A stretch of DNA of 38,052 bases, from contig BLXT01004727.1 in NCBI GenBank assembly GCA_019648995.1, forward strand, positions 2,487,953 through 2,526,004. The letters are read 5' to 3'. Source of the stretch: Plakobranchus ocellatus (lineage: Eukaryota; Mollusca; Gastropoda; Plakobranchidae). Made by a program: the position numbers and the translations under genes. Below the pieces are notes generated by a model, which did not search any database, was not told the origin of the DNA, and saw only the letters and a program-made list of their open reading frames with translations. Below, in pieces: positions 21,428 to 33,417 of the stretch (within the stretch, counting starts at the first letter, position 1; the number at the start of each line of letters is the position of its first letter).

Positions 21428-22020
21428 TGGTGACGACGACGACGGCGATGAAGACGAGGAGATTACCGCTACTATAAGCAGTTCTTATACTTCTGCTCCA
21501 ACTTTAGATATTAATTTTATTTGCTAGTTGAATTTTTTTAGACGCAGCAGGCTCAATAAAGATACCTTTATTAGCACTGAGAAATATAAAGCAGTGCATA
21601 ATTTTTTCGGTCTAACTAAATGCATAGAGTTCATTTCTTTAAATCGATGCTGTTCTTCTTACGATGTGCATTTGCAAAGTTTTCGTTTGGCCAATGAGTT
21701 GTATTCTTACAACCTGGTTCAAAGTTCCAATCCTAAGTTTCACATCATCTAGAATCCCATAGTATGCTATGGTGTGTAACAGTCTATCGTTAGTCTGCGC
21801 GGTAGTCCAGGCAGGATGAAAAGTCCAATACCCAACCTCGAAAATCTTCCGCACACTTTAGTTGACTTTAAACGAGAGCTTAAGAAAAGCAACACATTTT
21901 TTTAAAGAATGTTCTATGCCAAATCAGAAAAAAAAAGACTCAAACTATTTTCAGGAAGAGAAACGGAGGAAACTGACTATAGTGTAGAACTGTTGATTGA
22001 CCACACATATTAAAGAGGCC
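21428..22020. repeat. Unnamed dispersed repeat, copy 1, first part
   Basis: Matches 35791-36295 in the same orientation. Shared landmarks: a GACGACGACG entry, ACTATAAGCAGTTCTTATRC, GCAGCAGGCTCAAT, TAAAGCAGTG, AAAGAATGYTCTATG and TCAGGAAGAGAAACGRAGGAAAC. Copy 1 has about 100 bases near 21,700-21,800 that copy 2 lacks. No coding potential common to both copies was found. The element type is unknown. Confidence 0.75.
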
Positions 22021-23971
22021 TTAATGAAGATGGCAGAAAAATAAGAAATAAGTACGTTTTCATTATTCACTATATGTTTTGAAGGTGTACAGGTAAAAAA
22101 GCATGTAAATGAAATTTTACTACTTCTAGTTAAGGATGTACATTCACACACACACACACACACATATGTTTTTACTTAGAATCAGAATCCATTAATCATA
22201 AACATACACACACATATGTGTGTGTGTGTGTGTGTTTATGATTAATGGATTCTGATTCTAAGTAAAAATTAGTCAAATTTTATGGGCACAAAAAACCAAC
22301 TCTCATGGAAATCTCAATGAACACCTTACCACAGAAATATAAGACATACAGATCTCCGTTTAGTCTAATGTTAAAATCAAGACGGCGATCTGTTGGACAC
22401 GTATTGCAAACAGAAAAATGCCAAACTGAACAACTTAAACATTTTCTGAGTAATATTTGGATTCGAAAAAGATGAATAAATATCGACAGCCCACTGGGAT
22501 TGACAGAGAATTCAAATGACTTGAAAACCAAAACATCTGTGATGGAAGGATGTTTTCCATAGCAAAGATACGTTACGTCTTGGACAGAAGCCTCAAACAA
22601 AAGGTAAATGACGCAGCCCAGACGTCTAGACAATAACTAAAATGTAAACTTCTTTTGCTAGAGGATTTAAAATATTCTTAACAAAAAAAAAAAGAAGGCT
22701 GAGTTATCAATATGAAATATAAAATATCTACGTAGGGAAAGAAATTCCCTCATCCTAGTCCAATTTCTCTTTATCCAGTGAGTGAAAAGATTAAAATCGG
22801 TCGGGGTGGAATATGATAATAATAAATCATTATATTAATCATGGAAAAGCTTATACACTTTGCCTCTTACCACCATGCACGACTAAACACTTTTGCTCCC
22901 GTTAAATAATCAATTAAAAAAGTACGAGAAAAAAAAGGGCAAGCGCTTTGTGCGAATTCTTGGATGTAACTTTATTTAAGATTTACTGGTAGAAATCATA
23001 ATTATGCAGAGTATCTTTTATTTGATTGTGTATATATTTGTCGAAATCTTTCGAAATGTCGCAAATAACTTAATTTGTCTCACACTGAGCAAGGCAGATA
23101 ATAGCACTGTATTATTTGTAAATCGGAACGTTTAGCCGAGCCGCAATAATACGGTGAAAATTATAGATAAATGTTTTAGCGTTACTTACACAATTTGTCC
23201 ATAATTTTTTAAAATGAAAGTATTGATTTTTTTCGTGAAGTAGACAGAATTTATGATAGGTTGGTACCTGATTGTGGAAATTGCCTTAAAAAAAAACAAA
23301 AAAAACCAGAAGACATAACTGAGTTCTGTGATAAAAAGTAGGCATACATAACTGTAGGTAAGTTGAAAGTGGAAATCTAAACAAAACGACACAAATGTCA
23401 GACAATTTGCGAATTATCTGAACTCTAGGAAACTAAGAGAATGAAGCCTTTCTGTTTCAACCGCATGAGTTGCTTCATTCTTTTAATTAAGTTCCCAGAT
23501 CAATTTAATTTTTCATGTGATAACCACAACTTTATTTTTTCATCCTAAAAAAAAAAAATTAAAGAATGATAGAAAATTTAAGCCCGAGTATCTCATTTGT
23601 GAGTTTTTCGAATGACAGTCTCAAAGAAAGAAAGAGTCTATCGACTGTAAAAGAAATAAAGAAAGAGTACCTTGGATTCTAATAATAGCATGAACAATAT
23701 AGCCTAAGAAAATAGAAAATCAAACGTCGCAGGCTTAGTTGATAGTCTCTTTATGTCAGTCTAAATTTTTACATTCTTATGTCAAGACATAACAATACCT
23801 TTGTATAAGAACCAACATGAGGTTTTCAATTACGTTGTATTTTTCTCTTCTGTTGTTTTGTTGAAAAAGTTAAATAATTAGATTATTAAGAAAACACTGA
23901 AGTGGTATTTATTTTTCCAGCTGATGCATGAACTCACCAGAGAATACGACTTCTCAGATTTAGTTACCTTC
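22021..23971. other. ~1.95 kb interrupting copy 1 of the dispersed repeat
   Basis: Absent from copy 2. The junctions carry similar words (ATATTAAAGAGGCC at 22007-22020 and CATTGAAAAAGCC at 23973-23985), which could be a target duplication or the natural repeat boundary. It contains the 100-bp palindrome and a 117-codon minus-strand open frame (22280-22633) without a recognised domain. The rest is AT-rich with A runs at about 22,683 and 23,550. Confidence 0.5.
22169..22268. repeat. 100-bp perfect palindrome with CA/TG centre
   Basis: Arms 22169-22204 and 22233-22268 are exact 36-base reverse complements. The 28 bases between them are CA repeats turning into TG repeats around CATATG. A further (CA)n-CATATG stretch lies just before the left arm (22144-22168). 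Perfect identity implies a recent origin, a hairpin-type element, or an assembly fold-back. Confidence 0.9.
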
Positions 23972-24350
23972 ACATTGAAAAAGCCACGATATCATGTGTC
24001 GAGCGCTTGATGTCAGAAGTATTAATGTAATACTTTGACCCATTGTGGTAAACAAAAATCCTGATAATGACACTTGTGATAACTTTTAAGCAAAAATTTC
24101 AATTGAATTATACGTTACTTTATGAGAATTTATGCTGCTTGATTAGAAGCAATTATTATCTTATGACTTTGCTTACTTTAAAAATCAACCTTCAGTGGTT
24201 TTGCTTGAACAATGCAGACACGTGAGCTTTAAACTAATCTCACTTTTTCACAGAAATATGTTAAAAAAACAAGATGAAAACAAGATCTACCAACGTTGGG
24301 CATTATCCATCCGTCCTACCACGGATTACGAGCATTGATTCTTCATGGTT
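23972..24350. repeat. Unnamed dispersed repeat, copy 1, second part
   Basis: Matches 36296-36670. Shared landmarks: GTAATACTTTGACCCATT, TTAGAAGCAATTATTATCTTA, AAAAATCAACCTTCAGTG, TTGCTTGAACAATGCAGACA and CACAGAAATATGTTAAAAA. Similarity fades near GTTGGGCA and CCATCCGTCCT. Confidence 0.75.
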
Positions 24351-25784
24351 TTCAGCTTAAATGCCTTGACGGTCTGATCTTTATAGGAGTATGACTCTAA
24401 ATATTATTTGACGCTTCACAGATTTCACTAACTATAGCCTCTTCAATAAAATTATATCTCACTGCAAAGGAGTTATGAGTGTTGTGCTATGCCTTTATTT
24501 ATTTATTTTTTTTTTTTTTTGGCGTAAAATTAAAAATGTTTAGACTTCACTCAACTCAGTCGCCTCTTCTCAGCAGTAACTGCCAGAAATTTTGACACAA
24601 TATTGGCAGGGCAGAGGGAAAAATAGCATTAAAAGTTTGATGCTTAAACTGTGTTTGCTAGAAGATACTTCAACACCAATGGGATTGACAAGTGCAAGTG
24701 TTTATTGTAGTGTTAGCGACGGCTTCGATACATATTGGGGAAAAAATAAGAATTAAATAGGCATACTTTTAGTGGTCCGCATATTTTCTATGCCTCTTTG
24801 GGTTTCAGAATGTTATCACTTCCAGTTAATTGACAGTGCTTGTTTCATTGACTTCTAAAGATGAAAATAATTTTTTTACACATTCCTTTACAAATACTTA
24901 CGTTCTTTAAGAGTTGTCTTTTTGGCCCATGAACATTTTTTTTTTTCAATAAAATAAATAGAGCTTTTCATGGTCATTACAAATTGTTTTCCTTGCTCAT
25001 CGGCGTGCCTCTAAATTTCTTTGAATTGGATTGATACTATAGAATTTTACAAAAGAAACTCCCGCTGTTCTGACTCTGTTTTTATGCATGGAATTTGGTT
25101 CTTTCTTCATTCTGAATTTAAAGTAACATTAAACTGCCTTCTCCACTTCCTTTTCGGTTTCATTTTTTACAATGAGATAGAATTTTACTATCACACAATA
25201 GTTGCTTGTGCTTCGCTCTTAAAATATCGAGGTAACACTATTTAAATTTAATTTACTTTTTACCTATAGGCAATGCGAAGAGACAAATTAATGCATTAAT
25301 TTTTACATATTTCTCCAATTTATACCTTCCATTTTTTTCTATTCTTTGTGAATGATTCTCTGCGATGACTTCTTTATATCTTGTGGATTTGTTGTTTCGT
25401 TGCTTTTTTAAAAATATCTATAGATTCTCTATACCTCATTATTGTAATTTTCAAAAAAGTCAGTAACACGGGCCTTTTGTTTTTTGGTCTATGAAAATTA
25501 AAATAAATTCAACATTCAAGAATAACAAAGATATAAAAAAATCAAGCAGTGAATAGAAAATACCCAGTCATACTAAGGAGGAAGAGAAATCACAAAAAAG
25601 TTAATCGATTATAATTCATTCCAACGTTTTGCCTTCGCTGTTAATGTGCTAGGGGCTTAACTTTTTTCAGAGGATCTTCTATCTCAAGCAAGGAAACGCT
25701 TCCTATGGCGTATTAATTTTAAATCTGTGCACCTCTTGAGTCAACTCAACACGTACTGCTACAACCATCATCATTTGATGATCG
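24351..25784. other. Unassigned AT-rich sequence
   Basis: No supported gene. Open frames such as 25021-25245 lack recognisable features. T run at 24,508-24,520. Confidence 0.55.
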
Positions 25785-25998
25785 TGTAGCGACCGTGGTT
25801 GTGTAGTTATTTGTGGACCAGAAAGCAGTAGGCTATTCCTAGGAAAAGATAACAAACAATACTGGAGAAGTGAAAGTACACACGGCATAACAACGGGCCA
25901 CCGGCTCTACGTCTCACTGAGAACTTTCATTTCATCCATTTGTTTTGTTAATAAAGTTGTTGTTTGTTTAGATCAACCTTGCTTCATTGGATCCTGTA
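25785..25998 (+). repeat. Candidate 5' LTR of the CsRn1-type element
   Basis: Begins TGTAGCGACCGTGG, has AATAAA near 25950 in TTAATAAAGTTG, and ends just before a tRNA-Trp-like primer site. That gives a length near 214 bases. No second LTR is present, so the end cannot be fixed by comparison. An end at ...CTTCA (25986) is an alternative. Confidence 0.5.
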
Positions 25999-26015
25999 TG
26001 ATGATCCCGACGCCG
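25999..26015 (+). promoter_or_regulatory. Degenerate primer-binding site, tRNA-Trp type
   Basis: TGATGATCCCGACGCCG resembles TGGTGACCCCGACGTGA, the complement of the tRNA-Trp 3' end used by CsRn1-clade elements. Mismatches are consistent with decay. Confidence 0.45.
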
Positions 26016-26090
26016 AGCTCGTAATACTTAGATCTAGATCTACGTTACCCACACCTCTCAAGATCTACAACTTTACAAGCTTCAATAATC

Positions 26091-26889
26091 ATGTCTCAAC
26101 CTCAAGGACAAGGTGAGTCGGCACAGGCACTACTTGCTGTCCTGACCAGCTAGTTGCAATCGATGGCGCTGCAGCCCGGCAGCCACATTAACGCCGTTTT
26201 CATCAAACTACACGAATTTTGGACCACATCCCCTGAAGTGTGGTTTGCCAGAGTGAAGGCCCAGTTTGGCACAAAGAACATAACACAAGACCAAACGCGT
26301 TACGACTATGTGATCAGCGCCCTTGGTGTAAGAACAGCCGAAGAGGTAGAGGATGTTTTGGTGAATCCTCCTTATACCGACAGATACGCCACCCTTAAGA
26401 ACGCCTTAATCAAGGCATTTGGGAAGTCTCAGGCCCAGCGGGACAGTGAGCTCCTTAATTTAAACGGTTTTGGGAAACAAGAAACCCACTGCTCTATTCC
26501 GCAAAATTAACGCTCTCAACAAGGGTTACCAAACTTTAAAGAGAGCGTTGCTCCTTTCCAACCTCCCTGCTGACGCACGTACCATCCTTGCAGGGCAGGA
26601 ATTCAGTGATGTTGAAAAACTTGCGGAGGCTGATGATCGGACAACAGGGGAAGCGCGTTGTGCGGCCGCCCAACACATCACGCCGGCTGCTCATGATCCT
26701 TCTCCTACCACGGTTGAAGCTGTCACAAAACCTAAGATACAATATCAACGTTGCTCGGGACCAAGAGCACAGCCAAGAGTGTGTTTTTACCACCAAAAAT
26801 TCGGCTCCCATGCACGCAACTGTCAACCTGGGTGTAAATTTTCCACCCCATGGTCCAAATCTTCGGGAAACAACAATGCCAGCCGATAG
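26091..26889 (+). pseudogene. gag: gag of a CsRn1-type Ty3/gypsy retrotransposon (broken)
   Basis: Structural capsid protein of an LTR retrotransposon. ATG at 26091 (MSQPQGQGE) is followed by an in-frame TAG at 26151. The body then reads WTTSPEVWFARVKAQFGT, ITQDQTRYDYVISAL and TLKNALIKAFGKSQAQRD. A frameshift near 26,470 moves to the +1 frame, with LSNLPADARTILAGQEFSDV. Near the end (26782-26835) is CFYHQKFG...C-x3-C, a C-x2-H-x9-C-x3-C knuckle. This CHCC order, rather than CCHC, is a known marker of the CsRn1 clade. It is directly followed by pol in another frame. Stop and frameshift show that it is dead. Confidence 0.8.
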
Positions 26890-29013
26890 GCGTGGCAGCT
26901 GCTGGCACCCCGCACCAACGAAACACGCTATCCGTGGTGGATCGTACATCCGGACTCTCCTACTTGGTAGACACGGGAACAGAGGTATCTGTATACCCTG
27001 CTTCTGTACAAGATCGACGAACCCAACAGCCTATTACTACTCTCATCGCAGCTAATGGCACATCCATCCATACATGGAATAGGCGCAGCATTTCACTTGC
27101 GATTGGCCACATGGGATAATATAACCACGAGTTCTACCTCGCCGACGTCACCCGCCCTATCCTCGGTGCAGATTTTTTCACAAAACACGGACTCGCTATT
27201 GATCTTCTCGGCAAACGTCTGTTGTCTCTCGACTATATTTCTACAGTCCTGCGAGAGACCAAGTCCCCCCTTACTCTGGCTGGTTTGGGATTTCCCCTTC
27301 CAAACGAGATTTCCAGCCTGCTTCAGCAATTTCCTGATCTCCTTACCCTCTCATTTCCATCATTCTTTCAACAAACACGGTGTTGAACACTACATCGTCA
27401 CACATGGACCTCGAACTCATGCCCGAGATCGACGCCTGGATCTAGAAAAACTCTCTGCCGCTAAATCTGAGTTCTTACAGATGGAAGAAATGGGCATAGT
27501 CCGCCGTTCAAAGTCAACCTGGTCTTCACCCCTCTATTACGTCCCTAAATCTGATGGTAAATGGTGACCATATGGAGACTACAGGCGGCTGAATGCCTCA
27601 GCTGATGATGGCAGATATCCTCCCCCACATATTGAAGAATTCAACAACCATCTTGCAGGTTGTAGGGTCTTTTCTAAGATCGAGTTGATTCCAATGGCCC
27701 CCTCATCCATAGCAAAGACAGTCCTTGTCACTTCTTTTGGCCTTTGGGAGTTTCTCCGAATGCCGTTTGGCTTAAAGAATGCTGCCCAGTCTCTCCAACG
27801 CCTCACGGATGGAGTTCTACGAGACGTATCTTGCGCCTTCGTCTACCTTGATGATATCCTGGTTGCTAGCCATTCGCCCCAGGAGCACTCTCAACATCAG
27901 CAACAACTTTTTACCCTGTTGTCCTCCAATAAGCTGGTCATTAATAAGGGCAAGTGTATCTTTGGTGCTGATGAACTTGACTTCCTAGGGCACCATGTCA
28001 GCGCTGACGGAATCACCCCACTTACTGACCGGGTTGTTGCCCTTCGTGAAAGCATGGCACCTAAGAATCGCACAAGCCTACAGCGCTTCCTTGGCATGAT
28101 CAACTACTACCATCGTTTTCTTCCGGGAATAGCCCCCATTCTTGCACCACTCCATGCTCAGGCAAGTGGCAAAGGGCAAAATATAGAAAGGACTAAGGAG
28201 TGTCAAGAGGCTCTCAACAGCGACAAGGAAGTTCTCAGCAAAGCTGTGCTCTTACATCATCCTCAACCAGATGCTCCCACTAGCCTCACTGTCGATAGAT
28301 CGAACACTGCGGTGGGGGCCCAACTTGGGCAACACCAGGGTCGATCTTGGGTACCGCTTGCGTACTTCTCCAGAAAGCTGCCAGATTCTGAGAAGAAATA
28401 TAGTGCTTTTGATCGCGAATTGTTGGCATCCTACAGCGCCATAACACTTTTTCGAAGGGCGACTATTTACCATCTACACAGACCACAAGCCTTTAACATT
28501 TTTTGCCTTAAGCAGTCAAACTGACTGCTCTCCGCGTCAAACAAGACATTGGTCTTTCATCGCAGAATTCACCACTGACATTCAAACATCAAAGGCAAAT
28601 TCAATGTGGTGGCTGAGGCCCTCTCAAGACTTAATACAATAGGTTCCACTGCAGAAGCAGCAAGCTCCAATCACCTCAACTCTCTAACCACAGATCTTGG
28701 AGGTGACTGCATCAACTTTGACCGCCTCGCCAAAGACCAAGTTAACTCAGAGGAAATGGCTTCGTATCGCACAGCCACCACAGGCCTCGTGCTCAAAGAG
28801 ACATTGGATCATCAACACTACTCTGCGACACTTCCATGGGGACTCCACGGCTAGTGCTTCCTACGCTTTGGACTCGACCAGTTTTCAACAAGATCCATGG
28901 TCTCTCTCACTCTGGTGTTAGTCTCACACAAAAGGCCATTTCGCTTCGTGTGGCTTGCATGAGGCGTGACATCCGCCAGTGGTGTAAGGCATGTCCTGAC
29001 TCACCTCCAAAAC
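26890..29013 (+). pseudogene. pol: pol of the same element: protease, RT, RNase H, start of integrase (broken)
   Basis: Polyprotein of a Ty3/gypsy element. Protease: SYLVDTGTEVSVYPAS near 26,960 (catalytic DTG present). A frameshift near 27,110 leads to VTRPILGADFFTKHGL. RT: MGIVRRSKSTWSSPLYYVPK (27,490-27,550), a TGA at 27565, then SKIEL running straight into IPMAPSSIAKT, so the first catalytic Asp is Glu and several residues after it are missing. Intact are EFLRMPFGLKNAAQS and YLDDILVAS (27844). RNase H: LTVDRSNTAVGAQL and YSAFDRELLA. A frameshift near 28,440 is followed by FIAEFTTDIQ and NVVAEALSRL. Integrase zinc finger: HGLSHSGVSLTQKA and RQWCKACPD to about 29,000. The integrase core and 3' LTR are absent. 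Confidence 0.85.
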
Positions 29014-29049
29014 TCAGATGGAGTGGCTGTTCGAATTATCTGAGTCAGA

Positions 29050-29215
29050 TGCTTTTATTTTTGTGGAGGCGGATGGCTCATTGCTTGTTCGCTTGGTTCC
29101 TCTGTTTGGCAAGGCGATGGATGCCAACGAGGGTGCGGGTTCGAATCCTGCTCGGGCATGTCGTCATCTTCTCTCATCTTCTGTCTTGTCTTGTCTTGTC
29201 TTGTCTTGTCTGTTG
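29050..29215 (+). mobile_element. tRNA-derived SINE-like sequence with (CTTGT)n tail
   Basis: An A-box-like TGGCTCATTGCTTG (29074) and a perfect B box GGTTCGAATCC (29138-29148) sit 64 bases apart. A good T-arm stem (GCGGG/CCTGC) surrounds the B box, and a CTTGT pentamer array (29185-29211) forms the tail. No matching acceptor stem is seen, so it is not a working tRNA gene. It lies immediately beyond the truncated integrase. Confidence 0.6.
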
Positions 29216-29239
29216 CTAAATCTAAGTTCGTGAACGTCT

Positions 29240-31064
29240 TCTTCAACTGTTATACTTTCATAAAAATTAAGATTGGGATAGAACAATTTTGATAATTTTT
29301 TTGTGTTCATATTAGTTGCAGGCACAGTAAGGCCTCAACCAATTTGCCTCCTCCCATTTTATGTTTCTTCAGAAAGCTGGATCAATATTAGTTACTTCTA
29401 GATCAAAACTTTTCCAGATTCTTATTAAAACAGTTTTTAGGTAGGACATGGAGATTCCAAAATTGACAGGAAAGTGCCACAGTCATGCCCTTTCTTTCAC
29501 TGCGCTTCAGTAGTTGTTTTTTTTTTTTTCGCTTGTGATGAAAAGGAACTCAAATATCCACAAAAGCGTGGTACGTACCACCATGATGAGGATCTCTTTA
29601 TAGACCAGCGAGTGTCAGTGGACTGGTCACATGAGACTCCTAGACAAAGGTGTCGGGCTTTCGTCATTGAAACAATGCCGCTCAATAATTCATTCTATAG
29701 CTCTGCCAGTAGGCTTGTTCTCTAGAGTAAATTACAAATGCACAGCGGACTATTGACGAGTTAATGTCTATGGGGGAATAGAACAACATCGTCATATCAA
29801 TAGATTTACTCAGCCAAGAGTTGTTCTTAATAACAAAAATGTAACTGAAAATGTTTTAGAAAGATACGATCTACTTACAAGATCGACTTTTGGCAAGTTT
29901 GACTTCCCTGCTTATTAAGTTTATTGTTTATGGTTCTTTCTTTTGTCCCAATACGTTATTTTTCAGAATTTTATCGTAAAGAGCTTTCCCTTCCCATATA
30001 TGCCTTTCATAATTTATTGTATATGTCCATTATGTATGTTGGAGCAAAAGATTACCAATTCTCAAAATGTTTTTTTTTTTTTTTTTTAAGTGGATTCAAA
30101 AGATCAAAATTTTTAAAACAAGTTTTTTTGATTAGCATCTATACTTTTTGTAAAGGATTTTTAAAATACAGTGAAATCCTTTTAAACAAAATTTATGAGA
30201 CCATATCTTTAACTTTGGTTTAAGCATATTTTTGATGTAAAGGGACATATAAACTGAAAACTATGTACATCATTCTTACCAAAATATTTTGGTTTTGGTT
30301 TAGCCATTGTTGGTTTAAAGAGATTCTGCTGTATGACACGACTATTTGTATTTTATTCATAATAGTAATTTTCTATTAAATATTGATCCAGCAATCTTCT
30401 TGCTTGTGTACTATAATCCCTAAATTGTATGGATCCTGATTATGCATGGGTGACGATTGTGCATGCTATTCTAATTTGTATCTTCAGTGGTATTGTCGTA
30501 TCGGCGTATTACTTCGTTTAAAATAAAGTAAAAAGAAAAGAATAAAAAAAAGACTTAAAATTTGGGTTGTGCACAAGTTATGTGTTGTTTTCTGGTGTAA
30601 TCGAGGCCTTTATTACGTTGCAAGTGAAACTGCAAAAATTTTTAATTGATTTGTTCCTGTTTTTAGTTTTTGTTTAGCTACGGAATTAGTTTAGGAAAGG
30701 AAAGCTACGAATTTGAGGATACGCATTATGCCCTTAAACCGGTTGTGGTGAGTCACATATTGAAGAACAAAAAGATTTTTTTAATCTGTTTTAATGACCT
30801 TCATTGAATTTTTTTAACAGGGAATGCTTTAAAAATAAAAAAAAGAAAAATCCTCATATGTTGAAGTCACATTAGATTACATCCCAGTGGAATATAATCA
30901 CAAACATTTTTAGCTTGTCCGCTTATGCTCTTCTGTCATGTGAATATAAAAGGTTTTGTTTATTTCAATAGGACAATGTAAATCTCACATTAAATAAGAA
31001 CTGACTAGGTTTTTACCTATTTAAAAAAAATGGCATGTTTGGTATAAACAAAATTGCGGGACTA
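29240..31064. other. Unassigned AT-rich sequence
   Basis: No supported gene. T run at 30,070-30,087; several AATAAA words. ORFs at 29474-29725 and 29924-30223 show no domain. Confidence 0.55.
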
Positions 31065-32055
31065 TTACTGAATTACATGAATTCATCAATTCTCTTCTGA
31101 CTGGCTATTCGTTAATTACATGAATTTATCAGTTTTATTCTTGCTGGCTATTCGTCAGTTACATTAGTTATCTTCTAAGTGTCTCCTCGTGAATTACAAA
31201 AATTTATTGGTTCTCTTCTGGGTGGCTATTCGTGAATTACATGAATTCATCAGTTCTGTTCTGGGTGGCTATACCTGAATTACATGTAATGTATACAGTT
31301 TTCTTCTAGGTGGCTATTGCTGAATTACATGTATACAGTTTTCATCTGGGTGGCCATTGCTGAATTAAATGTATACAGTTTTCTTCTGGGTAGCTTTTGC
31401 TGAAATACATTTATACAGCTTTCTTCTGGCTATCTATTGTTGAATTACAGGTATACAGTTTTCTTCTGGGTAAGTATTGCTGAATTACATATATATACAG
31501 TTTTCTTCTAGGTGGCTATTGCTGAATTACATGTATACAGTTTTCTTCTGGGTAGCTATTGCTGAATTTCATGGATACACTTTTCTTCTGGGTAGCTTTT
31601 GCTGAAATACATGTATACAGTTTTCTTCTGGGTATATATTGCTGTCTTTCATGGATACAGTCTTCTTCTGGGTAGCTTTTGCTGAAATACATGTATACAA
31701 TTTTCTTCTGGGTGGGTATTGCTGAATTACATGTATACAGTTTTCTTTTGGGTAGCTGTTTCTGAATTAGATGTATACAGTTTTCTTCTGGGTAAGTATT
31801 ACTGAATAACATTTATATACAGTTTTCTTCTGGGTGGCTATTGCTGAATTACATGTATACAGTTTTCTTCTGGGTGGTTATTGCTGAATTACATGTGTAC
31901 AGTTTTCTTCTGGGTGGTTATTGCTGAATTACATGTATACAGTTTTCTTCTGGGTGGTTATTGCTGAATTACATGTGTACAGTTTTCTTCTGGGTAAATG
32001 TTGCTGACTTACACGTATAGTTTTCTTTTGGCTGGCTATTGCTGAATTAGATTTA
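31065..32055. repeat. 40-bp minisatellite, about 24 copies
   Basis: The unit includes GGCTATTGCTGAATTACATG and TATACAGTTTTCTTCTGGGT. The period is exactly 40 in the most homogeneous part (31861, 31901, 31941, 31981). Units at 31065-31290 are more diverged, carry GAATTCATCAGTTCTC in place of GTATACAGTTTTC, and run slightly longer. Because 40 is not a multiple of three, the minus-strand ORF at 31516-31812 changes frame each copy and is not a gene. Confidence 0.95.
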
Positions 32056-33170
32056 CACGAATTCAATGCTCTTCATTTGCTTTTTTCTTCCATGAACTTT
32101 TGAACATAAAACAAGCTTTTTCATACTGGTCCTGCTAGCAACAAAAGTATAAGTAGTATTTTTACTCAGGCCACCATTTACCCTCAGGAAAGATTGAAAT
32201 ATTTTTTCTTTGTAGGTAAACACTATTGCTAAGAGATGCTTCATGACCTACTCAAATGAAGACCCAGAACCACTAAAGCTATATATATACAGTTTTATAT
32301 TCTTCAGTTTAGATCATTCAACCTGGTAGCTCTATTTGTATGCTGTCGCTCTCTCTTCACTTTTCTGTGCAAACAATTTGTGTGGATGTTTGATGTGGAT
32401 TGCTTACACTCAACAGAACGAAAATATGCACAGCACGACATTAAAGATATATAAGTAGTTTTTTTTTCCTTTAATAAAAGATCAGTAATAAGAGAAAACA
32501 AGCTGGCTGTGAAACTCGCATCCACCCATCTGTTGTTGGTCAAACTAACTAAGAAGCGACGGCTCTCTCCTCCAAGCCAAATAGCCAATATTGGGTGAGA
32601 GCACAAATACCTTTGTTGAATTTCACTCGTAAGGGCAGGATAAAAGAGATGTATTTATGGTAGGATTATTCAAGGGCATTCCTTGATGAGGCCAAAACTT
32701 TGGCTCTCAGAATAGACAAATGAAAGTATAGTTCTGTAAAAGGCTTCTCTTTTCCTGCTATTCCCGTGCTCTCCAAGTCTGAAGTTCCTCTTAACCTCCT
32801 GTCCTTGCTTGACTTTTAAGTGAGAGCATGGCCTTCTCTGTACAGGGCCTGTCACTGCGAATTATGACATTAAGTGTAGTCCGACTTTCGCGGAGCAGTC
32901 AGTCTTCTGACTCAGTTTGGTGAGGCATTGCTGGGCTAAACACAAGCTATGGTAGGTCCATACCGTTTGCTGAGCTAAGAAAGATACGGTGTGAGAGCTC
33001 AGTTTGTCAAAAAAAAAAAAACGTGAACCAGTTGAAACTGATGTTACATTTAAGAAAAACAAAGTATATAAGAAAAGAGAAAAAACGGAAGTAGAAAAAG
33101 CGATAGAATAGAAAAAAGTGCAACGTAGTAGAGTAGGCTTAAGTGTAATACGGTATGGAATTTATGACTA
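32056..33170. other. Unassigned sequence
   Basis: No supported gene. Short minus-strand frames (32304-32606, 32670-32855) have no recognised domain. Confidence 0.5.
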
Positions 33171-33177
33171 ATCGTTG

Positions 33178-33192
33178 AAGTAGTAGTAGTAT

Positions 33193-33223
<31 letters not shown>
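33178..33223. repeat. (TAG)n-(CAG)n microsatellite
   Basis: A few TAG units followed by about 10 CAG/AGC units. The poly-Ala frame on the minus strand is a product of the array. Confidence 0.95.
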
Positions 33224-33225
<2 letters not shown>

Positions 33226-33417
33226 TTGAAAATCTATTGGTCTGCCTATCTTTCATGTGGAAAATCTCTTCCCTTTTTGTTGAAGATTTCAAGTCAGCTT
33301 CAACTTTCGTGATATAATTGTTAGTTAAATGCTTCTCCAAGAACTATTGCAGGTGTAGTGAATTACTTTGAAATGCTTTGCTCACTCTTCAAGATGGTTT
33401 GCTTGCTCAAATCTGCA

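Noticed and set aside
22280-22633. 117-codon minus-strand frame
   Set aside because: No domain, signal or splice support and low-complexity surroundings; kept only as a note inside the 1.95-kb insert.
26536-26949. 137-codon minus-strand frame within gag
   Set aside because: Shadow frame opposite a recognisable gag and zinc knuckle.
26091-29013. Active retrovirus or infectious element
   Set aside because: No envelope frame, integrase core or 3' LTR is present, and several stops and frameshifts break gag and pol.
29067-29158. Functional tRNA gene
   Set aside because: A and B boxes are present, but their spacing is long, no acceptor stem pairs, and a simple-repeat tail follows; SINE head fits better.
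31065-32055. CRISPR-like regular repeats
   Set aside because: Units are contiguous and diverging with no unique spacers; eukaryotic minisatellite.
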